This document shows positions 29,436 through 41,914 of a stretch of DNA of 64,000 nucleotides, in pieces; positions within the stretch are counted from its first letter, which is position 1; the number at the start of each line of letters is the position of its first letter. The position numbers and the translations under genes were made by a program. Source of the stretch: Magnetofaba australis IT-1 (lineage in GTDB: Bacteria; Pseudomonadota; Magnetococcia; Magnetococcales; Magnetococcaceae); the NCBI RefSeq assembly GCF_002109495.1, contig NZ_LVJN01000021.1, positions 248,001 to 312,000 of the forward strand, read 5' to 3'. The notes beneath the pieces are model-generated. The model did no database searches. It saw only the letters and a list, made by a program, of their open reading frames with translations, and was not told where the DNA came from.

Positions 29436-32400
29436 TCAAACCCCACGAATGGTCTCGCAGGCGTCCACCCCCACATAGAGCTTGTCGAACAGCTCAAACA
29501 GCACCGAACGCGCCTCCAGCATCTGTTGGAACAGCGTCTCGGCCTGCTGCTTCTGCCCGGCGTTGACCAGGGTGATGATCTCCTTGGCCATGGCGTGAAT
29601 CTTTTGGTGCTGCTCGCCCACCGCGCGATAGGTTCCATCCTCGCCAAACGCCTGCTGTGTGGCGCTCTGAGCGTACCACAGACCAAAATCACAGCTATTG
29701 GCGTCTTTGAGGTCCTCCGGCTTCATCTTCTTATGCCCGCGCAGCGCCATGATCAACACCTCCACCCACGCCAAGTGCGACTGCTTGGCCATGCGGATGT
29801 CAAACACCGGCGCGCCCACCTCAAAGCGTGATTGCGCCTCATCCAGCGCCTCGCTGCTCTCCTTGGCCACGCTCACCATGACATTGGAGCTGGTCACCAG
29901 ACCATCCAGAAGATCGGCCAGATCCATATTGCGCAGCATCACCTTCTGCACATTGGCCGAGGATTCGAACACCTGATTGGCGAACTGCTTGGTCTCCTCC
30001 AGATTTTGCCGCACGCTCTTGGCCGAACTCTCCACTTCGCGCGCGCCTTCGGCGATGCCCGAGGTGGAGTGCGCAATCTCCTGCGCCCCGGTGGCCGCCT
30101 CCATGGCCGCCCGCGCCACCTCCTCGGAGGCGGAGTTGAGTTCGGCGGCGTTGCGCGTCACCTCGCCATTGGCCTGCTTGACCTGCTCCATGGAGTCGAC
30201 GATTTGCGACACCGCATCGTTCTGGTTGCCCATGGCGGTGGAGATATCGTCATTGATCGTATTGAGCTGCGTGATCATATCGACGATATCCTGGGTGGCG
30301 TTGCGCGCCTCAGTGCTCTTGGCGCGGATCTCCGAGGTGCTCTTGTCGATCTGCGCGGTGGCGTCGCCAGTCTGCTGGGCCAACTCCTTGACCTCATTGG
30401 CCACCACCGCAAAGCCCTTGCCCGCCTCGCCAGCCCCGGCGGCCTCGATGGAGGCGTTGAGCGCCAGCATGTTGGTCTGGTCGGCGATGGTTTTAATCAG
30501 CCCCACCACTTTGACGATCTCGTTGGTGGCGTGGGAGAGCTCACCCATGGTGCGCTGGGCGCCTTCGGCGTTGCGGGTGGCCTGTTGCGAAGTGGACTCC
30601 GCCCGCTCCACCCCTTCGCGCACATGGTCGGTCAGGGAAGACATCTGCCCCACCGCATCCATCACCGTCTGAATGGAGTTGTTGACCGAACCCAGGCTAT
30701 GGTTGACCTGTTCGATATTGGCGCTCATCTCCTCGGCGGCGGAGGCCATGGTGTTGACGTTCTGGCTCGCCTGTTCGGAGGCGGCGGCGATGGTGTTGAC
30801 GTTGGATGACAGATGCGCGGAGATGTCGATCAGCCCCTTCAGGCTCTCATCCGACGTCTTCAAAGTGACGCCCAACTGGCTGATCTCGCGGTCGATGGCG
30901 TCGTTCTCCTTAACCACCCCCTGGGCCATCTGATAGCTCTCGCGGGAGGACTCCAGCAGATGCTGATTGGTGCGCGTCTGCTCAGCCACCACCGCGGCCA
31001 GGGATTTGGATTGCAGCGCCAGGGTGTGCACGCTGCCCAGCAGACATTCGCGCATCACCGCCAAGTGCGCGGCCACCGAGTTTCTGGGCGCGTTTTTGTT
31101 GAGTTGCATGGTCAAGTCGCCCACGCTGATCTTCTTGAACACACCGATCAGATCATTCAGTTCAATGCCCAGACGGCTGGCGATGGAGCGCGACACCATC
31201 AGCGCCACCAGCGCCACCACCACCACGGCGACAGCCATCATGATGTACATGAAGGTCGTCAGCGACTTGACCGGGATTAAGACCTCCGCCTCATCTTTTT
31301 CGGCCAGCAACGCCCACTTGGCCCCGAACACAGTCACCGGGGTGAAGGCCGATAGCACCGGATTGCCGTTGTAGTCGATCACCACGCGCTGCTCCACATT
31401 GCCCGCCAACGCGGCGCGGGAGGCTTCGGTGTCGACGCCGTTGCGCGCCACATCGCCCGCGAAGGAGGCGACCACGCTGTGGCCCTGCTTATCCAGGAAG
31501 CTATCCGAGCGCATGCGCTTATCCGGACCCACCAGATAGGTCTCGCCGGTCTCGCCCATGCCGGTGCGCTCCTGCATGATGCTGTTGAGGCCATCCAACG
31601 CCAGTTGCACGGCGATGATGGTCACCACCTCGCCATCTTCTCCCAACACCGGCTGCGCCAGGAAGGCGGCGGGTTCGTTCTTGCTCGGCTCATAGGGAGC
31701 AAAGTCGGCGAAGCCCATCTTCTTGGTGTTGAGGGTCTCGCGCACCAGCACGCCCAAGTTGGAGTTCTTGAACTTGCCGTTGACCATATTGGTCCGGTAG
31801 TCCGGCTCCTTGCCCGCCGAGTAGTAGACGTAGCCGTCGGGGTTGATCAGGAACAGATCGAAATAGCCATTTTGTTTCACATACTGGGCGAAGAACTCCT
31901 TGCCGTGGCTATCCTTGGGGCTGAAGGCCTCATCCACGTCGATTTCCGCCAACAAACCCCAGTTCAGTCCCCCCACGCTGATGGGGGCGTAGGAGGAGAG
32001 CACCGGGTTGTTGTTGTAGTCGCGAATGACGCGGGTTTCGCTCTTCCCCGCCAGCGCGGCGCGCGCCGCAGCGGTGTCCACTGCGCCCTTCTCCGGGTTT
32101 CGGAACGAGGCCTCCACCGTGTGGTTGGTCGGGTCCAGGAAGGAGTCCGAACGCATCAACTTGTCAGGGCCCACCAGGTAGGTCTCGCCGGATTCGCCCA
32201 TGCCGGCGCGCTCGGACATGATGGCGTTCAAGCGGTCGATGGGGAACTGGAACAGCGCCACGCCGATTTTGCGCTCGCCATCGAAAATGGGCGCGGCGAC
32301 AAAACCGGCCGGGGCCTCATAGGAGGGCCAATACTGTTTGAAGTCGGTGAAGAAGACGCTGCCCGGGGTGTCGGAGGCGGCGGCGGCCTTGAACACTTCG

Positions 32401-33221
32401 GCGAAGTTGGTATTGGCGATGGCGCTGTCCTTGAGCGACAGACCGTAATCCAGCTCCTTGAACACCGAGTAGACGATGCGGCCGCTGTCGATATCGGCCA
32501 GGAAGATGTCATAGAAGCCGAAGCGCTCCAGCAGATCGCGAATGTAGGGGTGCGCGGTGGCGTGCTTGTGGCTGTACAGGGAGCCGTCGTCAGCGGCGTC
32601 CAGTTTGTGCTTCTCTCCCAACGGGTTGGCGTTGGCGGCGATGTAGTGATACTGCATGGTCAGGGCGGTATCGTCCAGACGGCTCAAGTACTCCGCAGTG
32701 GGCGCCTGTTTGCCGCTGTTCTTCTCAGCATAGGTTTTGCCGAACTGGTCGTCGTAGTAGGCCTTGAGCGCCGCGCGCATGGTCGCCGCGTCCGGATGCT
32801 TCTCCGCTGCGCCCTGCCCCAACTGGGCGATGGCGTATTGAAACTCCAGCATATTGGCCACGGTGGAGGGGTTCTGCGCAAACAGCGCCGCCACATGCTC
32901 CACCCCTTGCAGGTAACGGGTCACCGCCGCGCGTTTGGTCTCGCGCACCGCCGTGAGCTTTTTGAGCGCCTCCTGCTGGAAGGTGTCCACCGTCTCCACC
33001 AACACCTGCATATCCCCAGCGCGGGCCTGAAAGAAGCGATCCACCTGCCCCTTCTTGATCTGCCGCGCCGCTTCCAGCTGGTTATACGCGGCCTCCATCA
33101 AGGCGCTGGAGGCCTTATGCGTGGCCAGAAACTCGCTGGCCAGCAAGGGAATCAAGCCCACTGACAGAAACAGAATCAGCAGTTGAGTCTGGAGTTTCAG
33201 ATTGGAAAGACGGTTGAACAT
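29436..33221 (-). CDS. Chemoreceptor with duplicated Cache domain and C-terminal zinc-binding CZB domain
   Basis: A 1261-residue methyl-accepting chemotaxis protein. A membrane segment at about 11-30 precedes a very large periplasmic region holding two similar Cache-type halves; [19 protein letters not shown] near 350 recurs as [19 protein letters not shown] near 563. A second membrane segment lies near 650-675, then HAMP and the signalling coiled coil ([20 protein letters not shown]). The C-terminus is a CZB domain with likely zinc ligands in SHLAW, CDFGLW and HQKIH (three His, one Cys). CZB domains sense zinc or hypochlorous acid through the Cys-Zn site. A candidate flagellar-type -10 lies at 33351-33358. 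Confidence 0.93.
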   Translation of the reverse strand: MFNRLSNLKLQTQLLILFLSVGLIPLLASEFLATHKASSALMEAAYNQLEAARQIKKGQVDRFFQARAGDMQVLVETVDTFQQEALKKLTAVRETKRAAVTRYLQGVEHVAALFAQNPSTVANMLEFQYAIAQLGQGAAEKHPDAATMRAALKAYYDDQFGKTYAEKNSGKQAPTAEYLSRLDDTALTMQYHYIAANANPLGEKHKLDAADDGSLYSHKHATAHPYIRDLLERFGFYDIFLADIDSGRIVYSVFKELDYGLSLKDSAIANTNFAEVFKAAAASDTPGSVFFTDFKQYWPSYEAPAGFVAAPIFDGERKIGVALFQFPIDRLNAIMSERAGMGESGETYLVGPDKLMRSDSFLDPTNHTVEASFRNPEKGAVDTAAARAALAGKSETRVIRDYNNNPVLSSYAPISVGGLNWGLLAEIDVDEAFSPKDSHGKEFFAQYVKQNGYFDLFLINPDGYVYYSAGKEPDYRTNMVNGKFKNSNLGVLVRETLNTKKMGFADFAPYEPSKNEPAAFLAQPVLGEDGEVVTIIAVQLALDGLNSIMQERTGMGETGETYLVGPDKRMRSDSFLDKQGHSVVASFAGDVARNGVDTEASRAALAGNVEQRVVIDYNGNPVLSAFTPVTVFGAKWALLAEKDEAEVLIPVKSLTTFMYIMMAVAVVVVALVALMVSRSIASRLGIELNDLIGVFKKISVGDLTMQLNKNAPRNSVAAHLAVMRECLLGSVHTLALQSKSLAAVVAEQTRTNQHLLESSRESYQMAQGVVKENDAIDREISQLGVTLKTSDESLKGLIDISAHLSSNVNTIAAASEQASQNVNTMASAAEEMSANIEQVNHSLGSVNNSIQTVMDAVGQMSSLTDHVREGVERAESTSQQATRNAEGAQRTMGELSHATNEIVKVVGLIKTIADQTNMLALNASIEAAGAGEAGKGFAVVANEVKELAQQTGDATAQIDKSTSEIRAKSTEARNATQDIVDMITQLNTINDDISTAMGNQNDAVSQIVDSMEQVKQANGEVTRNAAELNSASEEVARAAMEAATGAQEIAHSTSGIAEGAREVESSAKSVRQNLEETKQFANQVFESSANVQKVMLRNMDLADLLDGLVTSSNVMVSVAKESSEALDEAQSRFEVGAPVFDIRMAKQSHLAWVEVLIMALRGHKKMKPEDLKDANSCDFGLWYAQSATQQAFGEDGTYRAVGEQHQKIHAMAKEIITLVNAGQKQQAETLFQQMLEARSVLFELFDKLYVGVDACETIRGV

Positions 33222-33574
33222 GCGACTCCCTCCCGCTCAATGGGGCCGTAAAAGCAGCTTTGACGCAAGACGCAACGATTTGCTCGTGTTCCTTGCGCAG
33301 AGTACGGCGCCGCCATGACGCTTTGTCGGAGTTGCTGCGAAAGATCGCTCTTATCGGCAGCAACGCTATTCGTACTCAAAACGATACACTTCGGGTAAAA
33401 CGCCTTTTATTGATGGCGCTTCGAGGTTTCGTCCAATTATTATCTAAATGATTTGCAAGGGGGAATCAGTGAGGGACAGGAAAACCTGCAAATTAGAAAA
33501 CAATAATATAGCGCCAGCACTCCTGTTCCGCAATGGAAAACCCCGGCAACATCACTATGTTACAGAACGTTAAG
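33222..33574. other. Gene-free AT-rich spacer upstream of the Cache/CZB receptor
   Basis: 353 bp between the 5' end of the receptor and the 3' end of the fusion dehydrogenase. It is clearly more AT-rich than its surroundings. Apart from the candidate promoter element annotated separately at 33351-33358, I see no gene, repeat or strong hairpin in it. Confidence 0.6.
33351..33358 (-). promoter_or_regulatory. Candidate sigma-28 -10 element for the receptor
   Basis: TTATCGGC on the plus strand reads GCCGATAA on the minus strand, the exact -10 consensus of flagellar/chemotaxis sigma-28 promoters. It is about 130 bp upstream of the receptor start. The matching -35 (TAAA at N15) is not convincing, so this is tentative. 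Confidence 0.3.
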
Positions 33575-35722
33575 TCAAGTTGTAACCAGTCGGTCCGCAG
33601 CAATGGCGGCGCGGCTCACCTGCACAATCTGGTCAAATGGAATCGGCGCAGCCTCGCCGTTGCGTAAACTCGCCACGCTGGCGGCCACACAGGCGGCGTT
33701 GCCCTTATCCTGCCGCCACAGGTTCATCTTGCCGAATCCTGGCCAGCCGTAACCGCGCAGCCGACGGAAATTATCCAACTGCAACACGCGGCCGGCGCAA
33801 AACACCTCCAAACGCTCCTTGGGGAATGCCTTGGAGCCATTGGCCAGATAGTGGATGCTCCCCAGCGAGCCATCCTCAAAGCGCAGCATCAGGCTGGCGC
33901 GGTCGGAGACGATGGCGCCCGCATGGGCCGCGCCCAGCGCCTGCGCCTGGATATCGACAATGGGCGCATCGCTTAGATGACGCAACAGGTCGATGAAGTG
34001 GCACGCCTCGCCAATGATGCGCCCGCCGCCAGCGGCGCGATCCTGTAACCAGTTCTCAGCAGGCACATGGCCAGCGTTGACGGTCATGATCATCGCCTTG
34101 GGCTCGGCCACCGTCTGCATCAACTCACGCATGCGCACGATCTGCGGCGCAAAACGGCGATTGAAACCCACCATCACCTGCGGCGCACCACCCGCTTGCC
34201 GCGCCGCCGCATAGGCGCCTTCAATGGCGTCCACTTCGGCGTCGGTGAGCGCCAGCGGCTTCTCCACAAACACATGTTTTCCCGCCGCCAACGCACGCGT
34301 GACCAAGTCGGCGTGGGTGTCGTGGCGGGTGGCGATGGCCACCAGATTCACCTGCGGGTCGCGCAGCACCTCGTCGGCGTCGCTGGCGGCGTGGGCAAAA
34401 CCCAACTGGCGACCATACTGTACGCTGCTCAAGCCCCGGCTGGAGGCCACGGTGAGCAGTTGCGCCCCCGCCGCCTTGAAGGCGGGCGCCAGGGTGCGGG
34501 CGGCGTAGTTGCCGATGCCGATAAAGCCCACCCGCACCGCGTCCTGTGCGGCGGCGCCCGCCGCGACAGGCAGCGCCACACGCCGTGCGGTCACCGCCTC
34601 GGCGGGCGCGTCGGCGCGGGGATAGCGCAACAATGCGCCCAACTCGCCGCCACCCTGAGCCAACTGCCGATAGGTCTGCTCCGCCTCCTCCAGATCCAGA
34701 CGGCGGGTGATCAGCGCCTCGGGCTGCAAGCGCCCCTCGGCCATCATGTCCAACACTGCTTCGAAGTTGCGCTGTTCGGTCCAGCGCACGAACCCCACCG
34801 GGTAGTCCTGCCCCTTCTCCTCATACAGCGGATCGTAGCGGCCCGGCCCATAGGAGGCGGAGACCTGGAAAGTGATCTCCTTTTTAAAGAAGTCGTCGCG
34901 GCTCAGGTTGAGCCCGGTAACCCCCACCAGCACGATGCGCCCGCGTTTGCGGCACATGCGCGCGGCGTTGCGCATGGGTTCGTCGCTATCGGTGGCGGCG
35001 GCCACCAGCACCCCATCCACCCCGCGTCCGCGCGAGAAGCGCAGCGCCGCAGCCAGGGGGTCGGCGCCGCTGGCGGGATTGACGGTTTGCGCGCCAAAAC
35101 TCTCGGCCAGAGCGCAGCGCTCGGCGTCCAGATCCACCCCCAGCACGCGGCAGCCGTTGGCGCGCAGCAATTGCACGCTCATCAGCCCCACCAGCCCCAG
35201 GCCGATCACCACAAACGCCTCGCCCAGGGTCGGCATGGCCAGCCGCACCCCTTGCAGCGCGATGGCGCCCATGACGGTGAACGCCGCCTGTTCATCGGTG
35301 ACCCCATCCGGAACCCGCGCGCACAGATGTTTCGGCACGCGCGCCACCTCGGCGTGGGGACCGTTGGAGGCGACCCGATCGCCCACCGCAAACCCCTCCA
35401 CGCCGTCGCCCACGGCGATCACCCGGCCCACGTTGCAGTAGCCCAACGGCATGCGCTGATCGAGTTTGTGGCGCACCGCATCGTAGGTGGCGATCCAGCC
35501 ATCGGTGGCCGCCTTCTCCAGCACCTGCTTGACTTTATCCTGCTGCTGCAACGCCTTGCCCGCCAAGTTGGCCGACCCGAACGACACCAGCATGCGTTCG
35601 GTGCCCGCCGACACCAGGGTGCGGGCGGTCTGAATCAGCAGCGTTCCCGGCTCCACTTGCGGGCACGGCGCTTCGGTCAGTTCGATTTGGCCATTTTTCA
35701 GATTGAGCAGGATCTGTTTCAC
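33575..35722 (-). CDS. Fusion dehydrogenase: zinc-type alcohol dehydrogenase plus Gfo/Idh/MocA oxidoreductase
   Basis: A 715-residue bifunctional oxidoreductase. Residues 1-370 form an MDR alcohol-dehydrogenase-like half: GYCNVGRVIAVG, then the NAD(P)-binding VIGLGLVGLMSVQL. Residues about 395-715 form a Gfo/Idh/MocA half: VGFIGIGNYA, then the catalytic-region motif HVFVEKPLALT. Proteins of this fused type usually sit in exopolysaccharide or O-antigen clusters and act on sugar nucleotides; no such cluster is adjacent here. The start is the ATG at 35722. The substrate is unknown. Confidence 0.88.
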   Translation of the reverse strand: MKQILLNLKNGQIELTEAPCPQVEPGTLLIQTARTLVSAGTERMLVSFGSANLAGKALQQQDKVKQVLEKAATDGWIATYDAVRHKLDQRMPLGYCNVGRVIAVGDGVEGFAVGDRVASNGPHAEVARVPKHLCARVPDGVTDEQAAFTVMGAIALQGVRLAMPTLGEAFVVIGLGLVGLMSVQLLRANGCRVLGVDLDAERCALAESFGAQTVNPASGADPLAAALRFSRGRGVDGVLVAAATDSDEPMRNAARMCRKRGRIVLVGVTGLNLSRDDFFKKEITFQVSASYGPGRYDPLYEEKGQDYPVGFVRWTEQRNFEAVLDMMAEGRLQPEALITRRLDLEEAEQTYRQLAQGGGELGALLRYPRADAPAEAVTARRVALPVAAGAAAQDAVRVGFIGIGNYAARTLAPAFKAAGAQLLTVASSRGLSSVQYGRQLGFAHAASDADEVLRDPQVNLVAIATRHDTHADLVTRALAAGKHVFVEKPLALTDAEVDAIEGAYAAARQAGGAPQVMVGFNRRFAPQIVRMRELMQTVAEPKAMIMTVNAGHVPAENWLQDRAAGGGRIIGEACHFIDLLRHLSDAPIVDIQAQALGAAHAGAIVSDRASLMLRFEDGSLGSIHYLANGSKAFPKERLEVFCAGRVLQLDNFRRLRGYGWPGFGKMNLWRQDKGNAACVAASVASLRNGEAAPIPFDQIVQVSRAAIAADRLVTT

Positions 35723-36043
35723 GCGATTTTCCCGATTTGGACTGTGCGGCGCGCGATCACTGTGCGCGGTTGTCGCGCGCTAAGATGCAGGAAACCGGCC
35801 AGATAGCGGGATTTCGTCGCCTCCGGTCACGGAAATCCCGCCGCGACACTATGGATACTGCCTTGAAAATCCGCCTTTTGCAGCAAAGCCTGCGCTCGGT
35901 TTCGTCCACAATTTATGCTACAGTGTGCAAAATGATTGTAGAAAGGACGACGCTCAGATATACGCGGATCGCAAACCCGGATCGCTTCGCTGCGGCCTCC
36001 ACACAGAGATTACGCGCCAGCGCCGATTGAGAGTTACGTGGTG
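35723..36043. other. Divergent promoter region with a 10-bp inverted repeat
   Basis: 321 bp between divergent genes, with no coding potential. GCGGGATTTC (35806-35815) is the exact inverse of GAAATCCCGC (35832-35841), a possible operator or hairpin. The stretch after 35870 becomes AT-richer and leads to the PhnD-like gene. I could not pick -35/-10 boxes with confidence. Confidence 0.45.
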
Positions 36044-36886
36044 ATGAAACCCCTGTTTTGGCTCATTGCGTTCATCCTCTTTGCCCCCGCCTCAGCCTGG
36101 TCTGCGGCGCAACCGCAGCCGTTGGCGTTGCAGATCCATCCGTTTCTGCCCTCGTTGGAGATCCACCGACGCTTTCACCCGCTGTCCAATTTTCTCAGCC
36201 AAACCCTCAACCGACCCGTACGCATTCGCATCGCCACCAACTACGCCGAGCATATCCAATCGTTTGGCGAAGGGTCGGCGCAGCTGGCCTATATGGGCCC
36301 GGCGCCCTATGTGAAATTGACCGAACAGTTTGGCGCGTTCCCCATTCTTGGACAGATTCTGGTCAACGACTCCCCCACCTTTACCGGCGTCATCGCCGTG
36401 CGCGCAAACAGCGCGCTGGGCGCGCTGCGGGATCTGCGCGGCGCGCGGGTGGCGTTTGGCGACGTCAACTCCACCATGAGCCACTGGCTGCCGCGTTATC
36501 TGATGACGCAAGAGGGGCTCAAACGCAGCGATCTGGCCGATTTGGCCCATGTGGGCAACCACATGAACGTCGCCTTTGGCCTGCTCGCTGGCGAATTTGA
36601 CGCTGGCGCCCTGAAACAGAGCATCTTCAAACAGTTCCAATCCCGTGGACTGCGCGCGCTGGCGACCACGCCCGCCATTCCCAACCACGTGTTTGTGGCG
36701 GCGCAAAACCTCCCCGAAGAGGACGTCAGCGCCATTCGCGCCGCCCTGCAGGCGCTGGACGCGCCGGATAAACGCTTTATCCTGCAAGCCCTCAAACCCT
36801 CTATCAGCGGCACCCACCCTGCGGTTGACGCCGATTTCGACGAACTGCGCCACGTGCTGCGCACAACCGCCGCCGCGCCCTGGTGA
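36044..36886 (+). CDS. PhnD-like periplasmic substrate-binding protein
   Basis: A 280-residue exported binding protein of the phosphate/phosphite/phosphonate-type (PhnD) superfamily. The signal peptide is MKPLFWLIAFILFAPASAWS. LSQTLNRPVRIRIATNYAEH, then AYMGPAPYVKL and VAFGDVNSTMSHWLPRYLM, fit the two-lobe fold. Two upstream GTG codons (36038, 36041) are possible starts; ATG 36044 gives the cleanest signal peptide. It lies 4 bp before a hybrid kinase and no transporter genes are near, so it probably delivers ligand to the kinase rather than to an ABC importer. Confidence 0.88.
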   Translation: MKPLFWLIAFILFAPASAWSAAQPQPLALQIHPFLPSLEIHRRFHPLSNFLSQTLNRPVRIRIATNYAEHIQSFGEGSAQLAYMGPAPYVKLTEQFGAFPILGQILVNDSPTFTGVIAVRANSALGALRDLRGARVAFGDVNSTMSHWLPRYLMTQEGLKRSDLADLAHVGNHMNVAFGLLAGEFDAGALKQSIFKQFQSRGLRALATTPAIPNHVFVAAQNLPEEDVSAIRAALQALDAPDKRFILQALKPSISGTHPAVDADFDELRHVLRTTAAAPW

Positions 36887-36890
36887 CCTG

Positions 36891-40187
<3,297 letters not shown>

Positions 40188-40199
40188 TCATTATCCCCT

Positions 40200-40419
40200 G
40201 TCGAATGCAAAATTAGGCGTTGGCGATTTTAACGCGTGAAGATATCGAGGGCTTTGCCCTCGAGCTCTCTAAGACCAAACCGTGGGCTCCGCCCACACCC
40301 GCTGGGGGCGAAGCCCCCAGACCCCGCCGCCGACTAGTCGGCGGCCAATAGTCAGCGCAAGCACAACCTGCGTCACGCAAACATTGGACGCCCTGTGCGG
40401 GTTTGGTTTCGTCGCTTTT
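40200..40419 (+). mobile_element. MITE-like hairpin repeat, copy 6
   Basis: Full hairpin set: GAGGGCTTTGCCCTC, GTGGGCTCCGCCCAC, CTGGGGGCGAAGCCCCCAG and CCGCCGACTAGTCGGCGG, then CCAATAGTCAGCGCAAGC and ACGCAAACATTGG. The terminal TATAGTC motifs have decayed (GTCGAA at the left, CGTCGC at the right), so the ends are approximate. It lies between convergent genes and touches the 3' end of the YbhN-like gene. Confidence 0.85.
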
Positions 40420-41407
40420 ATGCCGCGGGGCGCGATGGCGCGCCAAATAGCGCGCCGCGCTCGCTCCAGGCCGCGCTCAAGCCCAGCGCCACACAAAACC
40501 ACAAGGTGGCGCTACGGGCGATGAGGGTGGCGGCCACCGCCGTCCCCTCCGGCGCCCCGCTCAGGGTCAACAGCCCCACCATCACCGCCTCAGTGGCGCC
40601 CAGGCCGCCGGGGATGAAGCTCACCGCCCCCGCCAGAGTGGCGAAGGCGTAGATAAACACCCCTTCGGCCCAACCGATCTGCGCGCCCAACAGATTGGCG
40701 ATCAACCAGAAACCGACCCCTTCGCAACTCCACGCCAGCACACTGATGAGCAGCGCGCGGCTGAACGCCCCCGGCGCAAAACAGCGCTGAAAGTGGATCA
40801 CCGTCTGCGTCACGCTGTGGGCGATGCGGCGCACCGCCTCGGAGCTCCACCGTTGGACCAGCGCAGCAAGTTTGCGCATCAATCGAGGGTTAAGCAGCAC
40901 AATCAACGCCGCCGAAAACAGCGCCAGCCCCAGGGTCAACAGCCGCGCCTGGGGATGACTCCACGCGCCCAGGGCGCACAGCAGCAGCATGGCGATCACA
41001 TCCAACAGACGCTCGGCCAGAAACAGACCGATGCTCTCGGGATAGCTGACGCCAAAGGGTTTTAGGAAGATGCTGCGCGCCGCCTCGCCCGCCTTGCCCG
41101 GAGTGGTGGTGAGGGCGAACCCGGCCATATAGATGCGCAAGCTGCGCCCGGGCGGAACGCGGTGTCCCAGCAGATGCAGATAGCCCTGCCAGCGGACAAA
41201 ACGCAGCGTAAACCCCGTCAGCGAGAGCGCCAGCAGCGCCGGGATCGCCCACCCCGGCGTGTGGCTGACGGCTTCGCTCACCGCCGCCCAACTGGCCCAC
41301 AGGCTCATGCCCAGATAGAGCGCCACCGCCAGCAGAATCGACAGCGCCAAAGCGCGCCAGCGCTTGCGCGCGCGCTGCGACTGCGGCGCCTCGGCGGGCG
41401 CGCTCAT
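40418..41407 (-). CDS. YbhN/UPF0104 (LPG synthase TM) family membrane protein
   Basis: A 329-residue polytopic membrane protein of the lysylphosphatidylglycerol synthase transmembrane family, many members of which are thought to flip or transport lipids. About eight hydrophobic segments are visible. GFALTTTPGKAGEAARSIFL and VSFIPGGLGATEA are the two conserved loops of the family. The start (41407) overlaps the DUF192 stop by four bases. It is third in an operon with a nucleotidyltransferase-glycosyltransferase fusion, suggesting glycolipid or envelope work. A paralogue is at 45324. Confidence 0.87.
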   Translation of the reverse strand: MSAPAEAPQSQRARKRWRALALSILLAVALYLGMSLWASWAAVSEAVSHTPGWAIPALLALSLTGFTLRFVRWQGYLHLLGHRVPPGRSLRIYMAGFALTTTPGKAGEAARSIFLKPFGVSYPESIGLFLAERLLDVIAMLLLCALGAWSHPQARLLTLGLALFSAALIVLLNPRLMRKLAALVQRWSSEAVRRIAHSVTQTVIHFQRCFAPGAFSRALLISVLAWSCEGVGFWLIANLLGAQIGWAEGVFIYAFATLAGAVSFIPGGLGATEAVMVGLLTLSGAPEGTAVAATLIARSATLWFCVALGLSAAWSERGALFGAPSRPAA

Positions 41408-41913
41408 GGAGGGCTCCCATTGGCGGAGACGGCGCAACAGGGCGTCTGCGGCGCGCAGACAAGGCGCGATCCCACCGCAATGCCCGCACGTTTCACCGCG
41501 CCTGCGGGCAGCTCCAGAACCGTCTGCGCCGGGCCTCGTGAGTGATACAGCGTACAGGTTGCGCCGGTGGGGTCTTTGCACGGCGTGGCCACAGCCCAGT
41601 TGCGCAAGCGGCAGTCGTGACCAAAGAAGAGAATATCCAGCGGAATGCGGGTGTGGAACATCCAGAAACGGCGGGGTTTGGCGTCGGCGAACAGGAATAG
41701 CATGCCGTCGATCCCCTCCAGGGCGTCGCGATCCATCAAACCGTGCTCGATTTGCGCGCGTGTGCGCGCCAGCGTCACCTGCGCCTGCAGGCGCGTCACG
41801 CCCTGGGGATCGACCACGCGCACCGGCATGGTCTCTTGCGCCCTCGCCGCGCCCGCGCAGGCCAATACGCCGCCCAGCATCACCATCCACATCAGCCGCT
41901 GCAGGCGGCCCAT
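41404..41913 (-). CDS. Exported DUF192 protein
   Basis: A 169-residue protein with a signal peptide (ending near AGAARA) and a DUF192 domain: HGLMDRDALEGIDGMLFLF, then FWMFHTRIPLDILFF, which matches the family core (GLMxR, GMLFxF, FWMxxTxIPLDxxF). Four cysteines in the second half (CRL, PCKD, TCTL and a PCC near the C-terminus) are unusual for the family. Function is unknown. It lies 1 bp after the glycosyltransferase fusion and overlaps the YbhN-like gene. Confidence 0.87.
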   Translation of the reverse strand: MGRLQRLMWMVMLGGVLACAGAARAQETMPVRVVDPQGVTRLQAQVTLARTRAQIEHGLMDRDALEGIDGMLFLFADAKPRRFWMFHTRIPLDILFFGHDCRLRNWAVATPCKDPTGATCTLYHSRGPAQTVLELPAGAVKRAGIAVGSRLVCAPQTPCCAVSANGSPP

Positions 41914-41914
41914 G

